From: an uncultured Christensenellaceae bacterium
GTDB taxonomy: Bacteria > Bacillota > Clostridia > Christensenellales > Borkfalkiaceae
Reading direction: 5' to 3'
Assembly: GCA_910587005.1 (NCBI GenBank)
Contig: CAJULB010000004.1
Span: forward strand, 124,001 to 188,000
DNA length: 64,000 nucleotides
Notes under the pieces: generated by a model
Told to the model about the DNA's origin: nothing
The model's database searches: none
Seen by the model: only the letters and a program-made list of their open reading frames with translations
Translations under genes and position numbers: made by a program
Shown: positions 1 through 8,832 of the stretch, one piece after another
How the letters are laid out: the number at the start of each line of letters is the position of its first letter
Numbering within the stretch: the stretch's first letter is position 1

Positions 1-1494
1 GTCCGCAGCCGAAGCGTCAAGCTCGTAGCCCTTGAAACCGTTGCCGTTTTTATCGTAATCGTCGTAAGAAGCAAGGTCGTAAGCCGTAAATTTAAGCTCT
101 ACTTCCGCGTGTCCTTTGGGTTCGATTAACGGAGTTTTCGCAAAATCGAGCAAAACTCTTTCCGCCTTTTCAATCTTTCCGTTGAAGTAGGGCGCGTGAC
201 CGTAAAGCTGAACAACGTCCTTACCCGCAACTTTGCCGGTGTTAGTAACTTTTACTTTTACGGTGTATTCGCCGTTTGCTTCGAGAGCGGAAGCGCCGAA
301 CCATTCAACGTCCCAGTCGAAAGTCGTATAGGAAAGTCCGTAACCGAAAGGATACTGAACTACGCCCTTGTAATCTGTTCCGTAATTGTTGTTAACCGTG
401 CTGAAATAACCTTCTGCATCGGCGGTTTCGTACCACTTATAACCGAAGTAAATACCTTCCTGATAGGTTAAATCTTCGCCGTTTTTAACCGCATTGACGT
501 AAGTGGGCTCGTTGGTCTGGTAATCGTAGGCAAGCGTATCGCTTGTTCTGCCCGACGGATTTACCGCGCCCGTAATAATTTTGGGAATTGCCGCCGTACC
601 CGACTGACCGGGTATACCCGCAAAAATGCACGCCCTTATAGAGCTGTATTCTTCAAGGAAGCCCAACTCTATATTGTTGCAGACGTTTAATACGACTATG
701 ACGTCAAAGCCCTTCTGTTGAAGCTTGTCAAACATTGTTTTTTCGTTTGCGGTAAGCTCTAAGAAGGTGCCGTTTCTGTAAGAACCGATATTTTTCAGCT
801 CGCCGTCGCCGCCGTTTTCAGCGCCCCAACGGCTTATAACCGCAACCGCCGTTTTGGAAAAGTTTAAAGCGTTGCTTAACAGCTCCTCGGTGTAAAAGCT
901 TTCATCGGGATTTAAAAGACTTTGCACTACGTTTGCGCCCGTAGAGCCGTTACTGCGGTAGTCCGCGTCGAATTTGCTGAAATTTTCGTAAGCCGCGGTA
1001 AGGGCAGTGTTGTATTCTATGCCCGCTTCCCTGAAAGCGTCGGTTAAATCAAGTTTTATTCTCGGCGTGCCGTTGCCGAGGGTGTCCGTAATGGAAGTGC
1101 CGCCGCTTCCGCCGCCCGTAAGCAACAGACCGTAGTCGGTAGCCCCCCAGCCGAACAGATTGACCTTAGTCAGGTCGTTTTTAGGCAAATAACCGTCGTT
1201 TTTGAGCAGAACCATACTCTCCTCGGCGGCGTCCCTGACGACCAAATCGGCGTCGGCAAGCGCGCCCTGTGCGCCTGCGCTTGAAGAATCGGCGGTATCG
1301 CCGACTAAAAACCTGTTGATTATAAGCGAATAATGGTTGAGTACTACGTTTGCGACAATCATTACAACCGCAAGAACCACCGCAACCGACATAAGCACAA
1401 TAGATTTTACGCTGTGAAAAAGCAACGCGAAAAATTTTATAATCTGCGAATTGCCTTTACTTTCAGACGAACCTGATTTTTTTTCTTTATCCAT
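1..1494 (-). CDS. Membrane-anchored GH3 beta-glucosidase, reversed domain order, C-terminus outside window
   Basis: Glycoside hydrolase family 3, predicted to release glucose from short beta-glucans at the cell surface. The 498 visible codons start at ATG 1494, with GGAG 6-9 bases upstream. A charged cytoplasmic head (about residues 1-30) is followed by one membrane segment (about 31-55). Then comes the GH3 alpha/beta sandwich domain (ESMVLLKN near 90, GWGATDYG and TGGGSGG near 125, NPSGRTSDTLAYDY near 310, FGYGLSYTTFDW near 370) and the start of a fibronectin III-like domain. In ordinary GH3 enzymes the TIM barrel with the nucleophile comes first. Here it is absent before the sandwich and must follow beyond the window edge, as in the Ruminococcus albus type. 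It lies downstream of a GH16 enzyme, so beta-1,3 or mixed-linkage glucan is the likely substrate. Confidence 0.85.
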   Translation of the reverse strand, partial: MDKEKKSGSSESKGNSQIIKFFALLFHSVKSIVLMSVAVVLAVVMIVANVVLNHYSLIINRFLVGDTADSSSAGAQGALADADLVVRDAAEESMVLLKNDGYLPKNDLTKVNLFGWGATDYGLLLTGGGSGGTSITDTLGNGTPRIKLDLTDAFREAGIEYNTALTAAYENFSKFDADYRSNGSTGANVVQSLLNPDESFYTEELLSNALNFSKTAVAVISRWGAENGGDGELKNIGSYRNGTFLELTANEKTMFDKLQQKGFDVIVVLNVCNNIELGFLEEYSSIRACIFAGIPGQSGTAAIPKIITGAVNPSGRTSDTLAYDYQTNEPTYVNAVKNGEDLTYQEGIYFGYKWYETADAEGYFSTVNNNYGTDYKGVVQYPFGYGLSYTTFDWDVEWFGASALEANGEYTVKVKVTNTGKVAGKDVVQLYGHAPYFNGKIEKAERVLLDFAKTPLIEPKGHAEVELKFTAYDLASYDDYDKNGNGFKGYELDASAAD

Positions 1495-1526
1495 AAATTA
1501 CTCCGTGATTATATTTGATAAAATTC

Positions 1527-1554
1527 GGGGCGGCGGCATCAATACCGCCGCCCC
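1527..1554 (-). terminator. Hairpin terminator after the 814-residue lipoprotein gene
   Basis: A perfect 10-bp GC-only stem (GGGGCGGCGG / CCGCCGCCCC) with an 8-base loop sits 33 bases past the stop at 1588. On the minus strand it is followed by a short GAATTTTATC tract. It lies just before the GH3 start, so GH3 may be partly uncoupled from the upstream gene or read through. Confidence 0.65.
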
Positions 1555-1587
1555 TCAGGGTTGAAAAATTGTTATTTAACTTTGCGG

Positions 1588-4032
1588 TTATGCAACTGCC
1601 GTTACGCTTATATCGCTGAGCACGAACGTCCCGCCCGCAATCATAGTAGCGTCTACTACGCCGAACTGAATACTTATCGAGCTTCCGCCGTAGTTATCAA
1701 CGGTAATATCGTTATCTCCGGCAACAAGTTCGATTACTTTGCCGTTAACGGTAATCTTTCCTTCGGCGGTAGAATTAAGTTTAAGCGTAAGCTTATGCGG
1801 CTGACCGGATAACCCGTCTTTATAGAACAACTGCATACCGTACCAAGGTCCGCTTCCGCTATAAGTCAAATGTATATTGCCTTCACTGTCCATATAGCAA
1901 TCGCCTTCGTTCACTGTAACCGAGCCGTCGTTCCAGTAGCACCAGCCAGAGGTCAAAGCAGTTTCGCCGCCGTAAGAAATATTTGTTTTATCGCTTACAA
2001 TCTCGATTTCAGCAGTCGATTCCGACCAGCTTGAATCAACGTACTTCGCATTGATTGCTTTTGCCATAAGTTTTACTGTATACGTGCCGTTCTTTATAGC
2101 GGGTAATTCTACAACGCCTCCGTTAGTAACCGTAACGCCTGCTACGGGTTCGGTTGCATCGCTATTGAAGAAACCGAGTTGATAGCTTCCCACTCCCGCC
2201 GTATTGTCGTCGGTAATAGTAATCTTCTTTGTTTCCGCATCGTATGTGAACGAGGGAGCCGAAAGTTTGGTAACGCTTACCTCTTCTACACTCTTGATTT
2301 CAAAAACCAGTTTACCCGCTTTAATTTCCTGATTATTACTCTGTCCGTTAAGTCCGAACGTGAATTGCAGAGATAATCCGTCGCCCGCAGTAAATACTAT
2401 CTCGTAATCGTGTGCGTCTTCCTGAATAGCAAACTCACTGCCGTTTAAAGTTACTCTGCCGCTTGCATTGGAATCTATCGCAAGAATCAGCGAATAAATC
2501 TTGCCGTTTTCAAGTGCAGGAACCTTATAGAACAACTGCGTATCGTACCAATTACCTGCATTATTGCTGAATTCAACTGTCAGTTTATCGTCAGCAAACA
2601 AACCGTCCATATTTACCCAGCTTGAGCACCAGTACGTCCAGATACCCGCCTGAGCAATTGCCTTTATGCCGTTACCGTCCATCTCGGTATTGTTGGAGTC
2701 GCCTTCCGCATTGTGGAATGAATATGTGATACCGCCTTCATTGTTTACCGTAATCTTAACGGCATCGGCAGATTCATCGGAATCGATATAATGCGCATTC
2801 AATGCGACAGCCTGTATTTTTGCGTCATATTCGCCGTTTGCTATCTTTGTAAGGTCAAGCTTATCGCCCGACTTGGCAACGGTTACTCCGGTTATCTTTT
2901 TATCGTTCTGATAGAAACTGATAACGTAATTTTTTACGCCCGCCGTGTTACCGTCTGTTATGGTTACAATGCTTGTTTCCGCATCGAACGTGAATGAAGG
3001 AGCCAAAAGCGTTACACGGCTTGTATCTTCCGTATATACAATATTAGAAATTGAAACTTTACCTACGGGAATATCTATTCCGCTGCCTTCAACGCCGAAC
3101 TGCATACTGAAACCTGTGCCGTTGGTGAAATATATTTCGTAGGAGTGCTTACCTTCTTCAATTGCAATTACGTTTCCGTTAATAGTTACATGTCCCGCCG
3201 CAGAAGAATCTATATCGCACGTAAGCTTATAGTATTTCGCCGCAACAACCGTAGGGTTATTGTTAAACAGCTGAATGTTATACCACTGTCCGCCGTTTTC
3301 GGTAAATTCGAGGTTTACAGTGCCGTTATCGTAGTTAAGCGTCGTAAACTGCGCCCATTCCGTCCAGTAAGCCCATTTGCCGGGGTTTGCCGCCGCGTCC
3401 GCCGCACCGTTCTTTAACGTAATATCGTAATATTCGTAACCGTCAACCGATTTAACAGTTAACGCAACATCTGCCTTTATAGAAGCAGTTACTTTTGCAG
3501 CTATTGTAACGTTACCGGGCCTTAAAGCTTTTACAAGTCCGTTTTCTACAGTTGCGATATTTTCGTTAGAGCTTTCCCATGTAATCGCCGAGCCGTTGGA
3601 TGCGGTTGCCGCAAACGTTACTTCGGTATTCATATCCATTTCATGCTCTGTAACTTCAACGCCTTCAAGAGTGATTGTAACCTTTTCGGTGTTGTCTTCT
3701 ACAACGGTTACTCTGCATTCCGCGCTGACCTTGCCGATAGTCGCCGTAACCTTCGCGTTGCCGACTTTTTTAGCGTTTACGTTGCACACTTTTCCGCCGA
3801 TAACGGAAATTTCCGCAACCTCGGTGTTGTCGATTTTCCACTCGAGCTGCTCGGTGGAACCCTTTACCGTTGCAACGATATTCGCCGTTCCGCCCTCTGC
3901 TACCGTTACTTCGGTACGCGAAAGCGTGATTTTTACTTTCGAGCCGCCGCATGCAGTAAAGGTAAACGCCGTAAGCGCGCATACCAGTACAAGCAACAGG
4001 CTTGCCAATGATAAAATTTTAGTCTTCTTCAT
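1588..4032 (-). CDS. Secreted lipoprotein with two Big_2 domains and three repeated beta-sandwich (CBM-like) modules
   Basis: Signal peptide with a lipobox ending in Cys near residue 28 (TFTAC), so lipid-anchored outside. Two Ig-like Big_2 domains (about 33-110 and 118-195) are followed by three related modules of about 125 residues (about 200-335, 440-590, 690-814). Each module carries a Trp-rich start, a W-Y-x-x-Q-L-F core and a V-T-(I/L/V)-N-G strand. Two linkers share L-x-A-P-S-F-T and D-x-N-T-A-G-V. The modules resemble carbohydrate-binding jelly rolls of the CBM4/9 kind, but I cannot assign a family. No catalytic residues are visible. It sits between GH16 and GH3, so a glycan-binding role is inferred. 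The start at 4032 is preferred over 4035 because AGGAGG is 6 bases away rather than 3. Confidence 0.75.
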   Translation of the reverse strand: MKKTKILSLASLLLVLVCALTAFTFTACGGSKVKITLSRTEVTVAEGGTANIVATVKGSTEQLEWKIDNTEVAEISVIGGKVCNVNAKKVGNAKVTATIGKVSAECRVTVVEDNTEKVTITLEGVEVTEHEMDMNTEVTFAATASNGSAITWESSNENIATVENGLVKALRPGNVTIAAKVTASIKADVALTVKSVDGYEYYDITLKNGAADAAANPGKWAYWTEWAQFTTLNYDNGTVNLEFTENGGQWYNIQLFNNNPTVVAAKYYKLTCDIDSSAAGHVTINGNVIAIEEGKHSYEIYFTNGTGFSMQFGVEGSGIDIPVGKVSISNIVYTEDTSRVTLLAPSFTFDAETSIVTITDGNTAGVKNYVISFYQNDKKITGVTVAKSGDKLDLTKIANGEYDAKIQAVALNAHYIDSDESADAVKITVNNEGGITYSFHNAEGDSNNTEMDGNGIKAIAQAGIWTYWCSSWVNMDGLFADDKLTVEFSNNAGNWYDTQLFYKVPALENGKIYSLILAIDSNASGRVTLNGSEFAIQEDAHDYEIVFTAGDGLSLQFTFGLNGQSNNQEIKAGKLVFEIKSVEEVSVTKLSAPSFTYDAETKKITITDDNTAGVGSYQLGFFNSDATEPVAGVTVTNGGVVELPAIKNGTYTVKLMAKAINAKYVDSSWSESTAEIEIVSDKTNISYGGETALTSGWCYWNDGSVTVNEGDCYMDSEGNIHLTYSGSGPWYGMQLFYKDGLSGQPHKLTLKLNSTAEGKITVNGKVIELVAGDNDITVDNYGGSSISIQFGVVDATMIAGGTFVLSDISVTAVA

Positions 4033-4116
4033 CATTTTCCTCCTATAAAGACTAATTATTCAATCGGGTTTAACCCGACTTTTCCTCAAATAAAACTGTT
4101 TTTTCGGTTAAAAAGG

Positions 4117-5544
4117 TTAAACCGCTTCGTAAACCCTTACGTAATCAACGTACATCGCCGCGGAAGTAAAGCTTCCGTCGGGCTGGTTATAGCTGTCGTA
4201 TCTACCGCCGACCGCAAGGTTGAAAAGTATATAGAACGGCTTATCGAAGGGCTGTGGTTTGCCCTGATTGCTTGTGTCCTGCGACCACCATCTGTCTTTT
4301 GTTACCGTCAGAACTTTCTGCCCGTCAACAAACCATGAAATCGCGTCCGCAGTCCAGTCCACAGCGTAAACGTGCCATTCGTCAGTGTTCGACGAAAGCG
4401 TGGTTTCTTTTGTAACGTAATCGTGCGCGTTCGACGCTTTGCCGAAATGCAAAGTTGTGTCTACCTTGTTTTCAAGTCTGCCCTTGGCTTCCATAATGTC
4501 AATTTCGCCGTTTGCGGGCCAGCCGCCGTACTCGTTTTCCGAATTAGCGGGCGAAGACGGTTGCGGAAGCATCCAGAACGCGGGCCACATACCGCTGCCC
4601 GTGGGCGTTTTCATACGCGCCTCGAAATATCCGTAAGTGAAGCTTGCCTTGTCGCGGGTGAGTATTCTGCCCGAGGTATAAGGCCTGTCGCCCTGTTGCT
4701 GTCTTGTCGCGGTTATTTTAAGCGAACCGTTTTCAACCGAAACCGCGTCCTCGGTGTAATACTGCAACTCGTCGTTACCCCAGTAGTCGGGACCGACAGA
4801 AGAACCGTAAGTATCCTTTATACCCGTCTGATAGCCCCATTTTGCAGTATCAAGCGAGGCGCCGTTGAATTCGTCGCGCCAGACAAGGCGGTAGCCTTCT
4901 TTATCCGCATCGGGGTCGGGCGCCGTCTGTTTTTCGGTCACGATTACGGTGCATTTTGCCGAAACTTTTGAAGTTTTCGCCGTTATTTCCGCCGTACCCT
5001 TCGAAACGGCCGTAACCACGCCGTTCGTTACCGAAGCGACCTTACCGTCGGACGAAAGCCAGCTTATTTCATCGCCGAGGGAAGAAACCGCTTTAAGCGT
5101 TATCCGTTCGCCAACGGCAAGCTGAATATTGTCAAGCATTAAAGTGAAAATTTCGGGGTTTTGCGGTACGTCGGGGTTTTCGGGGTCGGTAGGACCGGTT
5201 AAGGTTTTTTCGCTTACCTTTACCGTACACGAAGCAAGCGCCGTTGAAGTGGCCGCGGTGACAATCGTTTCGCCCTCGCCGTTGCCCGTGATAAGCCCGT
5301 TCTGATTAACTGTTACGATTGCGTCGCTGCCGGACACCCAGCTTACTTCCGCATTGTCCGAAGAAGCAGCCGCAAGCTGAACCGTTTCGCCTACTTCAAG
5401 CTCTATAACCGCCTGCGAGATATATACGGCGGGTTCGGGATTTTTTGCACTAAAAAAGCCGCAACCGCTGCAAAGAACCGCAAGCGCCGCCGCCATAACG
5501 AAAATTATTGTTTTGTTTAAAAGTCCGACTTGATTGTTTTTCAT
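4117..5544 (-). CDS. GH16 endo-beta-1,3(4)-glucanase lipoprotein with two Big_2 domains
   Basis: Secreted family 16 glycosidase, 475 residues. Lipoprotein signal peptide with Cys28 (LCSGC). Ig-like Big_2 domains at about 35-112 and 133-204. Catalytic jelly roll from about 218 to the end, starting with VWRDEFNG. The GH16 signature G-E-I-D-I-M-E places the nucleophile at Glu347, Asp349 and the acid/base at Glu352. W-P-A-F-W-M-L precedes it, as in laminarinases. The start at 5544 is chosen over an in-frame upstream ATG at 5661 because AAGGA lies about 8 bases upstream and the signal peptide begins there; the upstream part would run through palindromes. It heads the glycan cluster and would cut long beta-1,3-glucan into pieces for the GH3 enzyme. 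Confidence 0.9.
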   Translation of the reverse strand: MKNNQVGLLNKTIIFVMAAALAVLCSGCGFFSAKNPEPAVYISQAVIELEVGETVQLAAASSDNAEVSWVSGSDAIVTVNQNGLITGNGEGETIVTAATSTALASCTVKVSEKTLTGPTDPENPDVPQNPEIFTLMLDNIQLAVGERITLKAVSSLGDEISWLSSDGKVASVTNGVVTAVSKGTAEITAKTSKVSAKCTVIVTEKQTAPDPDADKEGYRLVWRDEFNGASLDTAKWGYQTGIKDTYGSSVGPDYWGNDELQYYTEDAVSVENGSLKITATRQQQGDRPYTSGRILTRDKASFTYGYFEARMKTPTGSGMWPAFWMLPQPSSPANSENEYGGWPANGEIDIMEAKGRLENKVDTTLHFGKASNAHDYVTKETTLSSNTDEWHVYAVDWTADAISWFVDGQKVLTVTKDRWWSQDTSNQGKPQPFDKPFYILFNLAVGGRYDSYNQPDGSFTSAAMYVDYVRVYEAV

Positions 5545-5625
5545 AGTTATAATCCTTAACTTGGCTTTACTTTGATGTTTAAATACTAAGACGTATCTAT
5601 TCGGCCAAGTAACAAATAAAGTTTT

Positions 5626-5689
5626 TTTATTGCTTGTATAACAAGCAATAAAGGGGTGCACCCCTTTAAAAATATGAAATTTTATAGCA
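5626..5689 (-). promoter_or_regulatory. Promoter and two adjacent perfect palindromes upstream of the GH16 gene
   Basis: On the minus strand an extended -10 (TGC then TATAAA, 5689-5681) predicts a start near 5674. Just downstream is a perfect 20-bp palindrome at 5649-5668 (TAAAGGGGTGCACCCCTTTA). It shares its last bases with a second perfect inverted repeat, two 12-bp arms at 5626-5637 and 5641-5652 with a 3-base loop. No U-run follows on the minus strand, so this is not a terminator. It suits an operator pair or a 5' stabilising hairpin. Confidence 0.5.
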
Positions 5690-5887
5690 AGACCTTTTAC
5701 ATACTATCACAAGAATTGTGACTTTGCAACAGTTTTTTAAAAATTTTTCGGAAAAAATTAATTTTCGGGTTTTCCGCGGGCTGAAATTCTTTCACTATTA
5801 TTAAATACCGCACCATCGCCGCGCCCCTAAAAAAGCTGAAATTTACTCAATTTTCGGCAAAAACCGACAAAAACTACGCAAAAATAA

Positions 5888-5920
5888 GCGCGGATACTCA
5901 ATAACGCAAAGTATCCGCGC
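5888..5920 (-). terminator. Intrinsic terminator of the beta-helix lipoprotein gene
   Basis: A 10-bp perfect stem GCGCGGATAC / GTATCCGCGC with a 13-base loop lies 17 bases past the stop at 5937. On the minus strand it is followed by TTATTTTTGCG. Confidence 0.85.
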
Positions 5921-5936
5921 ATAAACAAATTTGATT

Positions 5937-7970
5937 TTACGGCTTAACGGCAACGTACTGTTCAAGTCCGCTGGTGGTCGCGCCCTTCTGCACAGCCGCT
6001 CCCTCGCCGTTGATAACATGGTCTATTCCCGTTTGCTCGTAACCCGTCAGATACACCGTTATCATATGATAAAAGCTTATATCGCCCGTTGAGGGGCATT
6101 CAATCGCGTTTTCAAGCCTGACGGGCGCGTCGCGCAAGTACGAATAAACGCCTAAGGCGTATGCGCGGTGCGACGTTACCCCCTCCGCAACCTTATATCC
6201 AGCATAGCCGTTAACCGTTCCGCCGTGAGAAAGCCAGCTGTTTTGGTCGGGCACGTCGTAAGGCAGTTCGCACTGGTAAAAATAAGTAGTACCGCCGTTT
6301 CCGTTCCATATCGTTTGATATTCGAGGAAATGTTCAACAAACAGTCCGTAAAACGTAACGTTTGCGCCGTTTATTATAACCCCGTTTTTGGCAACGTTTT
6401 CAGTCCAGCCCACGCCGTCCCAGTGGTCGGCGCGCCAAACCCAGAAATTATCGCCGATAACGTTTGAAGAATTTATTTCAACGCACGCTTCAACCGAGGT
6501 TTTAACCGCTTTTGCCCCGCCCACGCGGAAAAACAAATCGTTAAGCGCTATCGGGTTTGCGGAATGGTCGGCAGTACAGTTTTTTCCGCCGACTTCCAAA
6601 AGCGTTTTGGTAGAATTACCCGCGTCGAATAAAATTCCGCTTATTTTTACCCCGTCAACGTCCGCAACGCGCATAAGCGTATCGTTATTTTTTGCCGAGG
6701 GACGCAAAGTCGCAAGCCCCGCGCCCGTAACAACCGTATTGCCCGCGGTTATTTTAAGCGGTTCGTCAAGCTCGTAAATTCCCGCCGTAAAAAACAGGTG
6801 TTTACCCTTTGCAAGCTGTGCGTTCAACGTTTCCGCAGTATCGCGGTCGCTTCTTGCAACGTAAAAATCCGAAATCGGTATAAATTCGCCCCGCGCGCCG
6901 TTATTCCACGAAACTCCGCTTCCGCCAGTTTGAAGTTCGGGCACGAAAATGCGGTACCCCGAAACTTCGTCAAAAGTCAAAATAGGTTTTTCACGCAACT
7001 GCCTGTCCGAGGGCACGTTTGTGTATCCACCGCTCTTGTCCCAGTAATTTTGGGGAACCTCACCATCAACGCCGACAAAAGCCATATTCCACACCTTGCC
7101 GTTCCATTTGCCGAACGCAGAATTGCGTGAAAACCACTGCTGTTGCGAACCCGAATTGACCGTACCGTCAACTTTGGTATCGGCGAGGAACCCGCCCGAA
7201 GTAGCCCCGCTGCCCGAAAGCCGTAAATTGCCTTTTACGTGAACGCGCCGCAAGCTCGTCGCCTGAGAAACCGCCCAAAGCATATCCCCGCCGACCGACA
7301 GATTTTCGGCAGTGCGCCAAAAGTTGCACAAGGAAATTGTTGCGTCTGCGGTTACTTTGGAAATACTTACGCCTTCGGGTGAGGCGTCCAGCCCCGCAAC
7401 CGAGGTATAATAGCCCATTTTTATATCGAGCGCGTACTCGCCCGCCTTGAAAAACGCGGAAAAGCGCTCGTCGGTAAATTCACCGCGCGCTCTGCCGTTT
7501 CCGTCCTCGTCCTTTTCCACCGTTCCGTCCGTAAGCGCGTAAAACCCGTCCAGAACGGACTGAACTTGTTCAATATCGTCTAAGGGCGAAAAGATATAAG
7601 TATTTTTACCGAAGGTTTCCAGCTCGTAGCTGAACGGCCCGAGAAAATCTTTAACCACTCCGTCCGCGCCGACCGCGCCTATGCGGTAATACGCGTAAAT
7701 ATCGTCGGTAACGTAATCGGTGCCATCAGCCACATAGTCAGCGTCGGCGTAGTTGCCGAAGCGCGAGGGGCTTTTCTGAATTAAATAGCCCGTACAGCCT
7801 TCAACCTCATCCCACGAGATATGCGCGCGGTTATCTATAATCTGAAAATTACCGTCCGCGGTATCGGGCTTTTTACCGCTGTCGGGTTTTTTGCAGGCTG
7901 TGAAAACGCCCGCGATTGACACCGCAAACGGCAACGCAACCAAAAACGAGAGTATTCTTTTTTTAATCAT
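5937..7970 (-). CDS. Lipoprotein with Fn3-like domain and right-handed beta-helix (pectate-lyase fold)
   Basis: 677 residues. Lipobox Cys26 (VFTAC), then a fibronectin III-like domain (about 42-105). From about 330 to the end there are repeated short V/I-rich turns typical of a parallel beta-helix: a G-x-Y-x-L-x-x-P-L-x-I entry, NTVVTGAGLATL, VKISGILFDAG, then W-R-A-D-H-W-D-G-V-G-W and NGVIINGANVTFYGLFVEHF. This tail resembles large secreted actinobacterial and clostridial beta-helix proteins of uncertain annotation. A glycoside hydrolase or lyase acting on glucan is plausible from context, but no catalytic residue can be named. The start at 7970 is chosen over 7982 because GGGGGAT sits directly upstream. 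It has its own promoter. Confidence 0.7.
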   Translation of the reverse strand: MIKKRILSFLVALPFAVSIAGVFTACKKPDSGKKPDTADGNFQIIDNRAHISWDEVEGCTGYLIQKSPSRFGNYADADYVADGTDYVTDDIYAYYRIGAVGADGVVKDFLGPFSYELETFGKNTYIFSPLDDIEQVQSVLDGFYALTDGTVEKDEDGNGRARGEFTDERFSAFFKAGEYALDIKMGYYTSVAGLDASPEGVSISKVTADATISLCNFWRTAENLSVGGDMLWAVSQATSLRRVHVKGNLRLSGSGATSGGFLADTKVDGTVNSGSQQQWFSRNSAFGKWNGKVWNMAFVGVDGEVPQNYWDKSGGYTNVPSDRQLREKPILTFDEVSGYRIFVPELQTGGSGVSWNNGARGEFIPISDFYVARSDRDTAETLNAQLAKGKHLFFTAGIYELDEPLKITAGNTVVTGAGLATLRPSAKNNDTLMRVADVDGVKISGILFDAGNSTKTLLEVGGKNCTADHSANPIALNDLFFRVGGAKAVKTSVEACVEINSSNVIGDNFWVWRADHWDGVGWTENVAKNGVIINGANVTFYGLFVEHFLEYQTIWNGNGGTTYFYQCELPYDVPDQNSWLSHGGTVNGYAGYKVAEGVTSHRAYALGVYSYLRDAPVRLENAIECPSTGDISFYHMITVYLTGYEQTGIDHVINGEGAAVQKGATTSGLEQYVAVKP

Positions 7971-8030
7971 TTTATCCCCCATGACGCTTGAATTTTGCTT
8001 TATATTTTTAAAAAGTCAGTTTTTTGAGCC

Positions 8031-8059
8031 ATTATAACGGCGCAAATTCAATAAGTCAA
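8031..8059 (-). promoter_or_regulatory. Sigma-A promoter for the beta-helix lipoprotein
   Basis: TTGACT (8059-8054), a 17-base spacer and a perfect TATAAT (8036-8031) on the minus strand, about 60 bases before the start codon at 7970. Confidence 0.8.
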
Positions 8060-8374
8060 GGGCTTGAATTTAAAATTTTTCTGCGCAAACGTTCGCAAAC
8101 CCGACTGATTTATAATAATAGTGAAAAATACGGAATATTCAAAATCAGTTAATAAATATTCACAAAAATTTTTTTTGAGTGGAATTTTAAAGAGGTTTTA
8201 GCGCGGAATTTATCGACGCTTTTCGACATTATTCGACAAATGTTATATGCTTTTTGTTGATTTTTAACGCTTGGTATTGTAAAATCATAAAAATAGGATT
8301 TTATAATCACCGCGTTCGGCATTGGGCTTTACACTATTAAACGTTCGCTCTACTGTCGTTTTGAACATTCCTTA
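8060..8374. other. AT-rich intergenic stretch with no gene seen
   Basis: This stretch upstream of the beta-helix promoter holds no convincing reading frame with a ribosome-binding site. It is AT-rich with short imperfect inverted repeats such as TCGACGCTTTTCGACATTATTCGAC at lower match quality. It may be decayed sequence or a spacer. Confidence 0.4.
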
Positions 8375-8484
8375 TGTCATTCTGAGCGACAGCGAAGAAT
8401 CTGATTATCCTATGCGCAAACCAAAAACGGTTTAACTTACATTATAACCCACAATCAGATGCTGACGCAAGCCTCAGCATGATA
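8375..8484. repeat. Inverted-pair repeat, family 1, copy A
   Basis: About 110 bp. Left arm TGTCATTCTGAGCG...GAAGAATCTGATT, right arm AATCAGATGCTGACGCAAGC...CAGCATGATA, with a spacer containing GCGCAAACCAAAAACGG. The same arms and spacer recur, in either orientation, at about ten places in the window. No open frame inside. Confidence 0.85.
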
Positions 8485-8516
8485 CGGTTTTAATATACCG
8501 ACGCTGTTCAAAGCAC

Positions 8517-8560
8517 CGCCCCCCCCTGCCTGCGGCGGGGGGGGGGGTAAGTGGGTGGTA
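8517..8560. repeat. C-run/G-run palindrome (family 3)
   Basis: A short palindrome of a C-run, TGCCTGCGGC and a long G-run, followed by GTAAGTGGGTGG. Related versions occur near 10312, 48296, 56820, 57377 and 57551. The 11-G homopolymer may be length-variable or an assembly weak point. Confidence 0.6.
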
Positions 8561-8620
8561 AAACATCCATCGTCTATTATATATAATACCTAAATAAATA
8601 ACCCAGCAAGTTAGACAAAA

Positions 8621-8657
8621 ATTAAAGCGGGTTATGTATAGCATAACCCGCTTTAAT
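8621..8657 (-). terminator. Strong intrinsic terminator of the 18-residue peptide gene
   Basis: A perfect 16-bp stem (arms 8621-8636 and 8642-8657) with a 5-base loop. On the minus strand it runs into TTTTTGTC. It begins 6 bases after the TAA of the peptide gene at 8664, and no other minus-strand gene nearby needs it. Confidence 0.85.
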
Positions 8658-8663
8658 CTGCTT

Positions 8664-8720
8664 TTAGCCCCAGATAACTGATAAAACTCTGTGAATAATA
8701 CTGAAAATTCTGCTCCACAT
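8664..8720 (-). CDS. Small cationic amphipathic peptide, 18 residues
   Basis: ATG 8720 opens MWSRIFSIIHRVLSVIWG and stops with TAA at 8664. The ribosome-binding site AAGGAGGT (8736-8729) is a full anti-16S match with 8 bases to the ATG, the best in the window. A minus-strand promoter (TTGACA at 8811-8806) lies upstream and a 16-bp intrinsic terminator follows 6 bases after the stop, giving a predicted transcript of about 155 bases. Polar residues 3, 4, 7, 10, 11, 14 and 18 fall on one helical face; Trp, Ile, Val, Leu and Phe fill the other; net charge is +2 to +3. It faces an AgrC-like kinase gene. It could be a phenol-soluble-modulin-like peptide, a leaderless bacteriocin, a signal or a type I toxin; family unknown. 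Confidence 0.6.
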   Translation of the reverse strand: MWSRIFSIIHRVLSVIWG

Positions 8721-8782
8721 AATACCTTACCTCCTTCGGGGAAAATTATAAAATAAGGCGATTTTGCAGAATATTACTTTGC

Positions 8783-8832
8783 GTTATTGCGATTGTTTCT
8801 GTTTTTGTCAAAATGAATAAATATAAAAGATT
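8783..8832. promoter_or_regulatory. Divergent promoters of peptide gene and histidine kinase
   Basis: Minus strand: perfect TTGACA (8811-8806), 17-base spacer, AATAAC (8788-8783, 4 of 6) for the peptide gene. Plus strand: TATAAA at 8822-8827, 5 bases before the kinase ATG at 8833. The kinase lacks a Shine-Dalgarno, so a leaderless transcript is likely. The two promoters overlap within 50 bp and are likely to influence each other. Confidence 0.5.

Noticed and set aside
5545..5661. N-terminal extension of the GH16 gene to 5661
   Set aside because: It would bury the lipoprotein signal peptide 39 residues inside the chain and read through palindromes.
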